Below, piece by piece: positions 28,119-36,709 of a stretch of 64,000 nucleotides of DNA. The stretch is from positions 1-64,000 of the forward strand of contig DASUHB010000073.1 in assembly GCA_036273715.1 (NCBI GenBank). Reading direction: 5' to 3'. Position numbers and translations under genes: made by a program. Below the pieces are notes generated by a model. That model was not told where the DNA came from and did not search any database. It saw nothing but the letters and a program-made list of their open reading frames with translations. Source of the stretch: Gemmatimonadaceae bacterium (GTDB lineage: Bacteria; Gemmatimonadota; Gemmatimonadetes; Gemmatimonadales; Gemmatimonadaceae). Position 1 is the first letter of the stretch, and each line of letters starts with the position of its first letter.

Positions 28119-29750
28119 TCACCGCTTGACTCGGAACCCACCGTCCTCGTGTTCAAAAATCCAGACGGCGAGTTGGGCAGGTGCAATCGGCGCATTCGGA
28201 TCGACAGCGGTCCAGTCGGCACCGGAGCCGTTACCGGCGTGGGCTGTTGTATCGACGATCGAGCGTGCCCGCCGCACCCATTGCTCCATGTTGGACGGGC
28301 GCAAATCGACCCAGCCGCGCGGCGCGATGTCGGTGCCACGGCCGTCGGGGTGAACGACAACAGATTCGCCGCGCAAGACAGATTGTCCGTCGGACAGCAG
28401 AATGGGAAGCCCAACGGAGAGGATCTGGCGGCGAATCGCGTGTTCGCGTTCGCGGAGCAACGATTCGGCGTCGTGCGCGAGACGTGCCGGATCGGCCGTC
28501 GAGAGCAGCCGCACCGACGAGCACAGCCGTCCGAGCGCGTATGCCTCGTAGAGGAGCTTCGTGAGCCGCGGCGGACCGAGCATCTCGAACGCAATCGATC
28601 GCACGTGGTGTTCTTCCTCCAGGCGCGCGAGCCCGTCGACCGCCACCGCGCGCAGATAGCCCGCCCGATAGGTGGGTCCGAACGTCGCGCCATCGAGCGC
28701 CGCCACGACATCCTTGCCCGTCGGCCGGCCCTGCACTTCCGTGACCACCGTTTCGGCGATCTCTTCGGGCGTCACGAGCTCCATCTGGCCTAACGCACTC
28801 ACCGTCTCGAATTCGTCGCGCGCGAACACGCCGTTCTCGCCGACGTCGATGAACACGTTCTCGAGCGGCTCGCCGGTGCGCGTCCATCCTGCCGCATCCG
28901 GCGCGAACGCCGCATCGACGGACAGCGGTTCGGCGCAGTCGACGATCTCGATGGTGCGGCCGCGGCGGCGGATGGCGCCGTAGCCCAAGCGGCGCCAGGC
29001 GATCGCGGCGGTCGGCTTGATCTCGATCGTCGCCGGCGCGCCGGGCGTCCTGCCTAACAGAAACAGCAGCAGGCTCTGCGCCCCGGCGACCGCGCTCTTG
29101 GACATGAGCGTGCGCGACGGCTTCTCTTCGCTGTGCGTGTACGGGATGTTGAGTCCCATGCCGCCGGTGCCGCTCGTGCCGATCTTGACGTAGGTCTGCG
29201 TGCCGGCGCGGCGCATGCCCTCGACCAAGGCTTCGATGTGCCGGATGAGCTGCGGCAGCGGCAGCGTGAGCAGATGTCGTTCGACGCCCTCCCGCGTCAC
29301 GGTGCCGGCGTCGGCCGCGCGCAACAGCGACAGCGCGCTCGCGTGACCATCCTGGTAGGCGAGCGCGGTGGCGGTGTTGACGCAATCGACGACGAGGTCG
29401 GGGCGATAGTCCACCAACCAGGTGAAGAGCAGATTCTGATCGAGCGGGCTCTGGCCGTAGGGCGCGACGTAGTCTTCGACCAGACGGCGCCGCGCGGACT
29501 GGTCGGCGAGAATCTCGTCTCGCGAGCGCGTCGCGAGGTCGGCCGGCGCGAAGATGTTGCCCCACGCGGCGTCGATGGCGATGGCGCCGGCCAGTGCGCG
29601 CAGCTCGGCCACCGCCGGCTCCGCCTCCTCGCGCGTGAGGCCCGTGATGATGAGCCGCCGCGGCGTGAACGCCAGCAGGCGCTGCGCCACGGCCATCCCC
29701 ACCAGGCCGCTGCCGCCTAACAACAGGACCGTCGAGTTCCGCAGTTCCAT
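28119..29750 (-). CDS. NAD(P)-binding Rossmann-fold protein, function unknown
   Basis: 543 residues. N-terminal dinucleotide loop LLLGGSGLVGMAVAQRLL (about 9-26), then DLVVDCVNTATALAYQDG and KIGTSGTGGMGLNIPYTHSEEKPSRTL, resembling the short-chain reductase/epimerase superfamily. The C-terminal 250 residues match nothing I recognise. It lies 5 nt behind the rluB-like gene and ends the scpA-scpB operon. Substrate unknown. Confidence 0.7.
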   Translation of the reverse strand: MELRNSTVLLLGGSGLVGMAVAQRLLAFTPRRLIITGLTREEAEPAVAELRALAGAIAIDAAWGNIFAPADLATRSRDEILADQSARRRLVEDYVAPYGQSPLDQNLLFTWLVDYRPDLVVDCVNTATALAYQDGHASALSLLRAADAGTVTREGVERHLLTLPLPQLIRHIEALVEGMRRAGTQTYVKIGTSGTGGMGLNIPYTHSEEKPSRTLMSKSAVAGAQSLLLFLLGRTPGAPATIEIKPTAAIAWRRLGYGAIRRRGRTIEIVDCAEPLSVDAAFAPDAAGWTRTGEPLENVFIDVGENGVFARDEFETVSALGQMELVTPEEIAETVVTEVQGRPTGKDVVAALDGATFGPTYRAGYLRAVAVDGLARLEEEHHVRSIAFEMLGPPRLTKLLYEAYALGRLCSSVRLLSTADPARLAHDAESLLREREHAIRRQILSVGLPILLSDGQSVLRGESVVVHPDGRGTDIAPRGWVDLRPSNMEQWVRRARSIVDTTAHAGNGSGADWTAVDPNAPIAPAQLAVWIFEHEDGGFRVKR

Positions 29751-29755
29751 CGTGC

Positions 29756-30475
29756 CTAACGTTTCAGAGTGATCAGTTCGCGCAGCCCCGCGTGCTCGCG
29801 CGCCGTGGGCGGGCGGGTCTCACCCGGCGCCAGGCGGCCCAGGTGCACGGGGCCGAATTGGACGCGCACCAGACGCTCGACGCTCAACTCGAGCTCGCGG
29901 CACAGGCGCCGCACCTCCCGGTTTCGGCCCTCGGCGATCGTGACGCGGAGAATCCATCGGCCCGCGTCCACCGGCGTCGCTGCAATATCGTGCAGATCGA
30001 CCGGGCCGTCGTGCAACACCACGCCGCGGCGCGCTGCCCGTACGGCCGCCGGCGCATCGCCCTGCACGGTGACCTCGTACGTGCGCTCGACCTCGCCGCG
30101 CGGATGCATGAGCGCGTGGGCCGCGGCGCCATCGGTCGTGAACAGCAGGACGCCTTCGGTCAGGTAGTCGAGACGTCCCACGTACGTCAAACCTGGAATG
30201 GCCGGCACGAAGTCGAACACCGTGCGCCGTCCGCGCGGGTCCGACCGCGTGGTCATCACGCCGGCGGGCTTGTTGAGGACGAGCCACCGCTCGGCGACGG
30301 GGCCGCCGATGCGCTTGCCATCGACGACGATCGCGTCGCGATCCGGGTCGACCACCTGGCCGATCGCAGCCGTCGAGCCGTTGATGGTAACGCGGCCCGA
30401 TTCGACGAGGGCCTCGGCTTTGCGACGGGATGCGACACCCGCACGCGCGAGCGCGCGCTGAATGCGCATCGGCAT
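29756..30475 (-). CDS. rluB: RluB/RsuA-family rRNA pseudouridine synthase
   Basis: 239 residues. S4 RNA-binding domain (MRIQRALARAGVASRRKAEALVESGRVTING) and catalytic domain with VGRLDYLTEGVLLFTTDG (catalytic Asp) and AEGRNREVRRLCRELEL. Isomerises uridine in rRNA; RluB-type (23S) is favoured by the scpAB neighbourhood, but RsuA or RluE cannot be excluded. Two near ATGs, at 30475 and 30469; the first is taken. Starts 5 nt after scpB. Confidence 0.9.
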   Translation of the reverse strand: MPMRIQRALARAGVASRRKAEALVESGRVTINGSTAAIGQVVDPDRDAIVVDGKRIGGPVAERWLVLNKPAGVMTTRSDPRGRRTVFDFVPAIPGLTYVGRLDYLTEGVLLFTTDGAAAHALMHPRGEVERTYEVTVQGDAPAAVRAARRGVVLHDGPVDLHDIAATPVDAGRWILRVTIAEGRNREVRRLCRELELSVERLVRVQFGPVHLGRLAPGETRPPTAREHAGLRELITLKR

Positions 30476-30480
30476 GGCGA

Positions 30481-31023
30481 TCAGAGCGGACGTGGCTCCG
30501 CGCGCAGCGCTACGGCCAGCTCGTCGGCGCGCGGCAGCTCGCCCAGATGCCGCAGCGCGAACTGTTCGAGGAACGCAGGCGTGGTGCCGTAGCGCAGCGG
30601 TCGGCCTAACCCTTCGCCGCGGCCCACCACGTCGATCAACCCGCGCTCGAGGAGCGTCTTGAGCATCCCGCCCACCGACACGCCGCGGATCTCTTCGATG
30701 TCGGCGCGCCCGATGGGCTGCCGGTAGGCGACGATCGCCAGCGTCTCGAGCGCCGCCGACGACAGCCGCTGCGGCCGCGACGCCAACTGCGCCCGCTCGA
30801 TGGTCTCGGTGAATTCCGGGCGCGTGAGCACCTGCCAGCCGCCGCCTAACTCGACCAACTCGACGCCGTGTCCCTGGTTGTCGTAGCACTCGCGGATCTC
30901 GTCCAGCGCCATGGCGAACGCGGCGGGCGACGATTCGGGGTCGAGCGCGTAGAGCTCGTCGAGCAGCACCGGGCGGTCGCTCGCGAACAACGCGGCCTCA
31001 AGCAGCTTCGCTAGCGGCGTCAC
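30481..31023 (-). CDS. scpB: Segregation and condensation protein B
   Basis: 180 residues. Dimeric kite subunit of SMC-ScpAB condensin, two winged helices; LLEAALFASDRPVLLDELYAL, SAALETLAIVAYRQPIGRADIEEIRGV and LLERGLIDVVGRGEGLGRPLRYGTT are diagnostic. GTG at 31023 has GGAG seven bases upstream and overlaps the last 26 nt of scpA. No smc gene is in the window. Confidence 0.96.
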   Translation of the reverse strand: MTPLAKLLEAALFASDRPVLLDELYALDPESSPAAFAMALDEIRECYDNQGHGVELVELGGGWQVLTRPEFTETIERAQLASRPQRLSSAALETLAIVAYRQPIGRADIEEIRGVSVGGMLKTLLERGLIDVVGRGEGLGRPLRYGTTPAFLEQFALRHLGELPRADELAVALRAEPRPL

Positions 31024-31774
31024 GAGAAATCTCCACATCGGCGAACGGACGCGGCTGGCGGAGCCGCAACTCCCCGCGGCGCGCCAGCTCGAGCAAGCCG
31101 AGCAGCGCCGACAGCACTTCCCAGGGCTCGGCATCGAGCGCCACGACGTCGCGCCAGCGCGCGCTCGCCCGTAAGGCGAGCACCGCGCGAATGGTGGCGA
31201 TCGCGCCCTCCACGTCGAGCGCGCGCGGCACGATGTCGTGCACGTCGGGCTCGCGCAGCAGGCGGAGCACGCGGTCGACGGCCGCCAGCAGCTCGGGCAG
31301 CGACAGCGAGAGCGGCGACGCGGGCGGGGCCACCGGCTCGGCGACGAGGTAGCCGCGCGCGAACCGCCGCCGGCGCTCCTCGCCGCGATGCTCGAGCACG
31401 TCCACCACCTCACGCACCTGCTGGTACTCGAGCAGCCGCCTAACGAGCTCGGCGCGCGGATCGTCCCAGGCGTCGTCGTCGCCGTGGCGCGGCAGCAGCA
31501 TCTGCACCTTGATGCGTAAGAGCCGCGCCGCCATCTCGAGATAGTCGGCCGCCTGGCCCAGGCCTAACGTATGAATGCGCGCCAGAAACTGCTCGCAGAT
31601 GCGCGCGATCGGGATGTCGGTGATCTCGACCTGCTCTTCCCGGATCAGGGTGAGCAAGAGGTCGAGCGGTCCCGAGAACTGGTCCAGCTCGACGACGAAC
31701 GGCGACTCGTCGTTAGGCTCGGCCTCGGCGGTGAACGGCACGCTCGGCATGGGCTCGATGGCGACGGCGCTCAC
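30998..31774 (-). CDS. scpA: Segregation and condensation protein A
   Basis: 258 residues. Kleisin of SMC-ScpAB. FVVELDQFSGPLDLLLTLIREEQVEITDIPIARICEQFL is the N-terminal SMC-neck binding signature; AADYLEMAARLLRIKVQMLLPR follows; the C-terminal winged helix is in the last 80 residues. GTG at 31774 overlaps the protease stop (GTGA). The track open frame above it lies inside the protease gene. Confidence 0.95.
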   Translation of the reverse strand: MSAVAIEPMPSVPFTAEAEPNDESPFVVELDQFSGPLDLLLTLIREEQVEITDIPIARICEQFLARIHTLGLGQAADYLEMAARLLRIKVQMLLPRHGDDDAWDDPRAELVRRLLEYQQVREVVDVLEHRGEERRRRFARGYLVAEPVAPPASPLSLSLPELLAAVDRVLRLLREPDVHDIVPRALDVEGAIATIRAVLALRASARWRDVVALDAEPWEVLSALLGLLELARRGELRLRQPRPFADVEISRDAASEAA

Positions 31775-32463
31775 AGAATGCCCGCGAGAAACTGACTCGG
31801 TACGATGAACTGCACCACCGGTTGGACGAGGTACGCGTAGCCGACGAACGCGGGCTTCATCCAGATATCGAGAAAGCCCACGCCGACGTAGAGCAACACG
31901 ATGAGAATGATGATCCCGTAGCGCCCGAGCTTCTGATACTCGAGCGACCACGCCGGCGGCAGGAAATACTTGAGCACGTGCGAGCCGTCGAGCGGCGGCA
32001 GCGGCAACAGGTTGAACATCGCCAGAAACAGGTTGATCAAGATCCCGTAGATCACCATGGCCTGCAGGATCGCAATCACGCCCGCTGTCGCCGGAACGCC
32101 GCGCGCGATGAGTCCCAGGATGACTAACACCGGCACGCTCACGATTGCGATGAAAATGTTCGTGGCAATGCCGGCCAACGACACGATGATGTCGCCCCGC
32201 TTGAACTTCCTGTAGTTCCGCGGATTCACCGGAACCGGCCTTGCGCCGCCGATGATCGGACCGTGCGCCAACCACATCACGAGCGGCAACAGAATGCTCA
32301 TGAACGGGTCGATGTGCTTGATTGGATTCCAGGTGAGACGGCCGAGCTGATACGCTGTTGGATCGCCCTGCTTGAGGGCAGCGTACCCATGCGCGTACTC
32401 ATGCGCGATCATCGCGAAGAGCAGCGGCGGAAATGCCAGGAGAAAAGTCTGAAATGACCCCAA
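31771..32463 (-). CDS. Site-2-protease-type membrane metalloprotease (M50)
   Basis: 230 residues, about six helices. Zinc-binding HEYAHG (HExxH) in the first helix region and NLLPLPPLDGSHVLKYFLP (third ligand Asp) in a late one mark the short S2P/Rip1-like or FtsH-like rhomboid-independent M50B class. No PDZ domain. The start is TTG at 32463; the open frame starts nowhere better. First gene of the scpAB operon. It probably cleaves a membrane substrate or is a simple housekeeping zinc metalloprotease (YwhC type). Confidence 0.85.
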   Translation of the reverse strand: MGSFQTFLLAFPPLLFAMIAHEYAHGYAALKQGDPTAYQLGRLTWNPIKHIDPFMSILLPLVMWLAHGPIIGGARPVPVNPRNYRKFKRGDIIVSLAGIATNIFIAIVSVPVLVILGLIARGVPATAGVIAILQAMVIYGILINLFLAMFNLLPLPPLDGSHVLKYFLPPAWSLEYQKLGRYGIIILIVLLYVGVGFLDIWMKPAFVGYAYLVQPVVQFIVPSQFLAGIL

Positions 32464-32512
32464 GTATCGCCGGCCAAGGTGAGAAGCGAGTCTGCCTGAC
32501 TCGTCGGCGCGA

Positions 32513-32541
32513 AAGGTAGCGGGCCACTCTGCCTAAGTCAA
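32513..32541 (-). promoter_or_regulatory. Sigma70-type promoter for M50-scpAB operon
   Basis: On the minus strand: TTGACT, 17-nt spacer, TACCTT. It is divergent to the rpsT promoter at 32556-32584, with 14 bp between the -35 boxes. Confidence 0.65.
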
Positions 32542-32555
32542 AGATTTGTCGCGCC

Positions 32556-32584
32556 TTGACATCGATTACGTGCACTTCTAGACT
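32556..32584 (+). promoter_or_regulatory. Sigma70-type promoter of rpsT
   Basis: TTGACA, 17-nt spacer, TAGACT, near consensus as expected of a ribosomal-protein gene. Initiation about 32591 gives a leader of about 38 nt with GGAG six bases before the GTG at 32629. Confidence 0.78.
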
Positions 32585-32628
32585 ACGCGCTTCGCGGGAC
32601 CATTTCATCGAGCGCGTTGGAGACCCGA

Positions 32629-32868
32629 GTGCCACGGATCGATTCAGCAAAAAAGAACATGCGCAAGTCGCGCGCGGCAGCGGTCCGGAACCGCGCCCAG
32701 CGCTCCGAGCTTCGCACCGCAGTCAAGAAGGCGAGTGCATCAGACGCCACCGATGCGCACAAGAAGCGCGCGGTCCAACTGCTCGACCGCGCAGCACGCA
32801 AAGGCCTGATTCACCGCAACGCCGCAGCGCGCCGCAAAAGTCACCTGTCTAAAGGCGCACAAGGCTGA
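32629..32868 (+). CDS. rpsT: 30S ribosomal protein S20
   Basis: 79 residues, basic, three-helix protein binding 16S rRNA. MPRIDSAKKNMRKSRAAAVRNRAQRSELRTAVKKA is the classical S20 opening. The start is taken as GTG 32629 because GGAG lies six bases before it; a TTG at 32617 is the alternative. The last codons and TGA (32866-32868) are inside the left arm of a very long hairpin (32861-32996). Confidence 0.92.
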   Translation: MPRIDSAKKNMRKSRAAAVRNRAQRSELRTAVKKASASDATDAHKKRAVQLLDRAARKGLIHRNAAARRKSHLSKGAQG

Positions 32869-32996
32869 AAGGCGGACAACGCCGACAAAGCCCGACAAAA
32901 CGCTGATCGCTCGGCTGTAAGGGACGCGACGTCCCCGTACAGCCGAGCGATCAGCGTTTTGTCCGGCTTTGTCCGCGTTGTCCGCCTTTCAGCCTT
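32861..32996. terminator. Giant hairpin with 59-bp arms between rpsT and the zinc-ribbon gene
   Basis: Left arm 32861-32919, right arm 32938-32996; complementary at 57 of 59 positions. The 18-base centre holds GGGACG-CGA-CGTCCC, so the stem continues to the tip. The two mismatches (32883, 32893) are both C facing C in GACAAA/TTTGTC units. The left arm starts inside the last rpsT codons. Convergent genes suggest a bidirectional terminator, but arms this long are far beyond normal terminators. Confidence 0.85.
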
Positions 32997-33024
32997 TGTC
33001 CGTCCCTGTCCCGTTTTGTCCGCC
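32957..33024. repeat. Tandem TTTGTCCG-like units
   Basis: Units TTTTGTCCG, TTTGTCCG, TTGTCCG, TTTGTCCG, CTGTCCCG and TTTTGTCCG recur at about 10-base intervals, the first three forming the right arm of the giant hairpin and the rest running on to the stop of the zinc-ribbon gene at 33025. Confidence 0.6.
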
Positions 33025-34026
33025 TTAAAGGGCGGCGAGCTCTGCCCCGCAGCGCTCGCAATACCATTCCGTGGGATAATTGAGCGTGCCGCACTCCTGG
33101 CACTTGAGCGTCTTCACCTGATCCTGTCCCCCTTCCTTGGGCAGCGTGTTCTCCTCGACCGCTCGCCCAACGGTCGGCAGTGACGCACCGGTGGTGCTCG
33201 ACACCTGCGGCGGCGTGTGCGATCCGATTGCGCCCGACGCCGCGGACCGCGATCCACTGCCCTGCGTGCCGGCGCCGCTTCCTACCGCGACGCCTTCGCC
33301 GCTAGTGCGCGGCTCGATCATCGTCTTGAGGAACTCGAGATCGTCGAACGGACCGCCCGTTGGGCGAACGTCCGGTCCGCTGTTGCGGCGCGGCGCTGCG
33401 GAACCGGGAAGCACGTCGGAGGCGGGCGCCGCGGGCGCCGCGGCGGCCGGGCGCGCGGGAGTCTGCACACCGCGCTCGAACGACACTTGCTGCCAGTCGT
33501 CGCGTTTCGTCGCCGGCTGCGGAAGGGCCGCAGGACGCCGCTGGCTGTCCGGTGCTTGACTCGCCGGCGCCACCGCAGGCGCCGATGCCGGCGTCCCGCC
33601 GCTCGCCTCGAGCATCGCACGCAACTTCGCCAGCTCTTCCGCGACGTGAGACCGTTCATCGGCGACTGCGGCCAGGGCGGTCTCCGTGCGCGAGCGGATC
33701 TCCTCGTGATCCTCGGCGCTCAACTCGCCGACCGTCGACCGCAGCTCCGCCTCGAGCGCCTCGTCGCGATTCTTCGCGTCGTCGGCATCGAGCGTCGTCA
33801 GGCGTTCCATGAACGAGCGCTCGAGGTTCTGCAGTGCAGCGCGATGCGAGCCGAGCTCTTCGACCACGCGGGCGAGACGGGACGCATAGTCCTCGTGCAC
33901 GCGCTCGAAGATGTGCGACGGCGTGCTCGCGCGCTTTGCTTCGAGCATCGCAAGCCACGACTCGTAGCGTTGCCGCTCTTCGAACAACGCCGTCACCTGC
34001 TCCGTGTTTACCGCTGGCTCCGTCAT
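33025..34026 (-). CDS. Coiled-coil protein with C-terminal zinc ribbon
   Basis: 333 residues. Residues about 5-145 are strongly charged and helical (probably coiled coil); about 146-290 a low-complexity Ala/Pro/Ser/Gly linker; the C-terminus has a zinc ribbon, CQECGTLNYPTEWYCERCGAEL (two CxxC pairs). No membrane segment. Resembles small zinc-ribbon adaptor proteins; partner unknown. ATG overlaps the stop of the aldolase-like gene (ATGA), so it is translated as part of the pyr operon. Confidence 0.75.
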   Translation of the reverse strand: MTEPAVNTEQVTALFEERQRYESWLAMLEAKRASTPSHIFERVHEDYASRLARVVEELGSHRAALQNLERSFMERLTTLDADDAKNRDEALEAELRSTVGELSAEDHEEIRSRTETALAAVADERSHVAEELAKLRAMLEASGGTPASAPAVAPASQAPDSQRRPAALPQPATKRDDWQQVSFERGVQTPARPAAAAPAAPASDVLPGSAAPRRNSGPDVRPTGGPFDDLEFLKTMIEPRTSGEGVAVGSGAGTQGSGSRSAASGAIGSHTPPQVSSTTGASLPTVGRAVEENTLPKEGGQDQVKTLKCQECGTLNYPTEWYCERCGAELAAL

Positions 34027-34466
34027 GCCTTCCCCCGCCGGCTCGTGCGAGCCGTGCTGCGCGATTGGACATCTGAGCGTCGCGCGCGGGCAGCGACTAA
34101 CGCAGCCATCTGCTCCGCCGTGAGCTCGTTCACTCGACCGACCACACGCGCCGCCGGCACGGTGCGCGCCGCGTGTTCCATGCGTTCGTGCGCGGTCTCG
34201 GGCGACGGACCCAAGGCGACCGCGCCGTGATTAGCCAACAGAAACGATCCCGTCGCCGCCGAAGGATGCGCGTGCACAACCGCCATGACGGCCGGCCGTC
34301 GTGAGTACATTCTAAGGTCTAAAAAGACTTCCGACGATGGTTCACCGCAACTTCGTGTCCCGCGCGAGGTTCGACGGCTCCCATCAAGTGCCACCTCGAG
34401 CAGCTCCGACGGTCGGACGTCCGCCTTCGACATGGGCGCGGGCGTCACCAACACCCCGCGCGTCAT
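34023..34466 (-). CDS. Shortened class II aldolase/adducin-family protein
   Basis: 147 residues, against about 210-230 for the family. Shows TPAPMSKADVRPSELLEVALDG, EPSSEVFLDLRMYSRRPAVMAVVHAHP (zinc Glu and His-x-His) and LLANHGAVALGPSPETAHERMEHAA (third zinc His). About 45 residues that normally lie between the HAHP and ANHG motifs, and about 35 at the N-terminus, are missing. Frame is intact. ATG overlaps the pyrC stop and its stop overlaps the next gene. May be a remnant still carried for coupling, or a small metal protein. Confidence 0.7.
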   Translation of the reverse strand: MTRGVLVTPAPMSKADVRPSELLEVALDGSRRTSRGTRSCGEPSSEVFLDLRMYSRRPAVMAVVHAHPSAATGSFLLANHGAVALGPSPETAHERMEHAARTVPAARVVGRVNELTAEQMAALVAARARRSDVQSRSTARTSRRGKA

Positions 34467-35752
34467 CGATCCAACCGGTACACCACGTGGCCGCCGACGA
34501 TCGTGTAAATCGCTCGTCCCGTGAGCGTGCGTCCGGCGTACGGGGTGTTGCGGCCCTTGGAGAGGAACGCCGATGGGTCGACCTTCCAGGTTCGCGCCGG
34601 ATCGAACACGGTGACGTCGGCCACCGAGCCCTCGGCCAGCGTCCCGCCCGGTAAATGGAACAGCGAGGCCGGCCGGCACGACATGCGATCGACCAGCGTC
34701 GCGAAGTCGATGATGCCCGGACCGACGAGCTCCGTCACGACGAGCGCGAGCGCGGTCTCGAGCCCGATGATGCCGAACGGCGCATCGGTGAATTCGCGCT
34801 CCTTCGCATCATAGTGGTGCGGCGCGTGATCGGTGGCCACGAGATCGATCGTCCCATCGCGCAACGCTTCGCCTAACGCTGCCACGTCCTCGGCCGTGCG
34901 CAGCGGCGGGTTCATCTTGGCGTGCGTGTCGTAGCCCTCGCACGCGTCTTCGGTGAGGGTCAGGTGGTGCGGCGTCACTTCGGCGGTCACGCGAATCCCC
35001 CGCTCCTTGCCCCAGCGGATCAGCTCCACGCTGCCCCTGGTGCTCATGTGCGCCAGGTGCACGTGGCCGCCCGTGCGGCGCGCCAGGAGGATGTCGCGGA
35101 TCACCATGATCTCTTCGGCCTCCGTCGGAATGCCGGGAAGGCCTAACCGCGCGCTCACCACGCCCTCGTTCATGGCGCCGCCCTTGGCCAGCGTCGGTTC
35201 CTCGCAGTGATCGATCACCGGGATGGTGAACGCCTGCGCATACTCGAGCGCGGTGCGCATGAGGTGCGCGCTCGCGACGGGCCGGCCGTCGTCGCTCACC
35301 GCCACCGCGCCCGCGCCGACCATCTCGCCGAATTCAGCCAACGCCTCGCCGCGCTGCCCAACGGAGATCGCGCCGATCGGATACACCCGCGCCGCGCCGG
35401 CGCGGAGCGCCTGGCGAATGATGAACCCCACCGCCGCCTGGTTGTCGGTGACCGGCTCGGTGTTCGGCATCGCGCACACCGCCGTGAAGCCGCCGGCCGC
35501 CGCCGCGCGGGCGCCGGTTGCGATCGTCTCGACATCCTCGCGGCCCGGCTCGCGCAGATGGCAGTGCACGTCGATGAACCCCGGCGACACATAGCAGCCG
35601 GCGCAGTCCAGTATCTCGGTCGAGTCGCCGGCATCGATCGACCCGCCTAACTGAGCCACCGTGCCCTCGGCGATCAGGAGATCGCCCCGCGCGTCGAGTC
35701 GGCGCGACGGATCCAGGAGCGTGCCGCCTGTCAGGAGGAGCCGGCGCGGCAC
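34463..35752 (-). CDS. pyrC: Dihydroorotase
   Basis: 429 residues, zinc amidohydrolase cyclising N-carbamoyl-aspartate to dihydroorotate, third step of pyrimidine synthesis. DVHCHLREPGREDVETI (HxH metal site), TAVCAMPNTEPVTD, EVTPHHLTLTED, KMNPPLRTAEDV, ATDHAPHHYDAKE identify a class I dihydroorotase. GTG start one base after the pyrB TAG. Its TGA overlaps the aldolase ATG. No carbamoyl-lysine residue is obviously present in the expected place; class I enzymes use Asp instead. Confidence 0.96.
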   Translation of the reverse strand: MPRRLLLTGGTLLDPSRRLDARGDLLIAEGTVAQLGGSIDAGDSTEILDCAGCYVSPGFIDVHCHLREPGREDVETIATGARAAAAGGFTAVCAMPNTEPVTDNQAAVGFIIRQALRAGAARVYPIGAISVGQRGEALAEFGEMVGAGAVAVSDDGRPVASAHLMRTALEYAQAFTIPVIDHCEEPTLAKGGAMNEGVVSARLGLPGIPTEAEEIMVIRDILLARRTGGHVHLAHMSTRGSVELIRWGKERGIRVTAEVTPHHLTLTEDACEGYDTHAKMNPPLRTAEDVAALGEALRDGTIDLVATDHAPHHYDAKEREFTDAPFGIIGLETALALVVTELVGPGIIDFATLVDRMSCRPASLFHLPGGTLAEGSVADVTVFDPARTWKVDPSAFLSKGRNTPYAGRTLTGRAIYTIVGGHVVYRLDR

Positions 35753-36709
35753 CTATGCTCCTCCCTTCGCCGCTTCTGCCAGCTCCGGCCGGCCGCCGGC
35801 CAGCAGATAGAGCACCGCCATCCGGATCGCGACTCCGTTAGTCACCTGGTTGAGGATCACACTGTGCGGCCCGTCCGCGACGTCGGAATCGATTTCCACG
35901 CCGCGGTTCATCGGACCCGGGTGCAGAATGAGCACGTCGCGCGGCGCGCGCGCCAGTCGCTCGCGCGTCACCCCGAACACGCGGTTGTATTCGCGCAGCG
36001 ACGGAATGTAGCCTGCGGTCATCCGCTCCAATTGCAATCGTAGAATGTTGAGCGCTTCCGCCCACTCGATGGCTTCCTCGACGCGCGAAAACACCGTCAC
36101 TCCGAACTCGCCGATTGCCCACGGCAAGAGCGACCGCGGACCGCACACCGCCACCTCGGCGCCCATCTTCTTGAGGCCCCAGATGTTCGAGCGCGCGACA
36201 CGCGAGTGGAGCACGTCGCCGACGATGCACACGCGGCGTCCGGTCAGCACGCCGAAGTGATCCCGCAGCGTGAGGAGATCGAGCAGGCCTTGCGTCGGAT
36301 GCTCGTGCGTGCCGTCGCCCGCGTTGATCACGCTGCTCTCGATGCGATCGGCCAGAAACCGCGCCGCGCCCGAGGCGCCGTGCCGGATCACGACCATGTC
36401 GATGCGCATGGCCTCGAGGTTTCGCGCGGTGTCGACGAGCGTCTCGCCCTTCTGCACGCTCGACCCCGACGACGCGACGTTCACCGTGTCGGCGGACAAC
36501 CGCTTTTCGGCGAACTCGAACGAGATGCGCGTCCGGGTGGACGCCTCGAAGAACAGATTGACGATCGTTTGACCGCGCAGCGCCGGCACCTTCTTGATTG
36601 CGCGTTCCGAGATTTCCTTGAACGGTTCGGCGGTGTCGAGGACGAGTTGGATTTGCTCCGTCGTGAGCGGCTCGAGCCCCAGGAGATCCTTGCCGAGGGC
36701 GCTCGTCAC
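35753..36709 (-). CDS. pyrB: Aspartate carbamoyltransferase catalytic subunit
   Basis: 318 residues. Condenses carbamoyl phosphate and aspartate. [22 protein letters not shown] (carbamoyl-phosphate loop), [34 protein letters not shown] are conserved. ATG overlaps the pyrR stop (ATGA). No pyrI regulatory subunit or pyrA genes are in the window. Confidence 0.97.
   Translation of the reverse strand: MTSALGKDLLGLEPLTTEQIQLVLDTAEPFKEISERAIKKVPALRGQTIVNLFFEASTRTRISFEFAEKRLSADTVNVASSGSSVQKGETLVDTARNLEAMRIDMVVIRHGASGAARFLADRIESSVINAGDGTHEHPTQGLLDLLTLRDHFGVLTGRRVCIVGDVLHSRVARSNIWGLKKMGAEVAVCGPRSLLPWAIGEFGVTVFSRVEEAIEWAEALNILRLQLERMTAGYIPSLREYNRVFGVTRERLARAPRDVLILHPGPMNRGVEIDSDVADGPHSVILNQVTNGVAIRMAVLYLLAGGRPELAEAAKGGA

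Noticed and set aside
32957-33024. CRISPR-like array
   Set aside because: Units are only 8 bases with 2-4 bases between; no spacers and no cas genes in the window.
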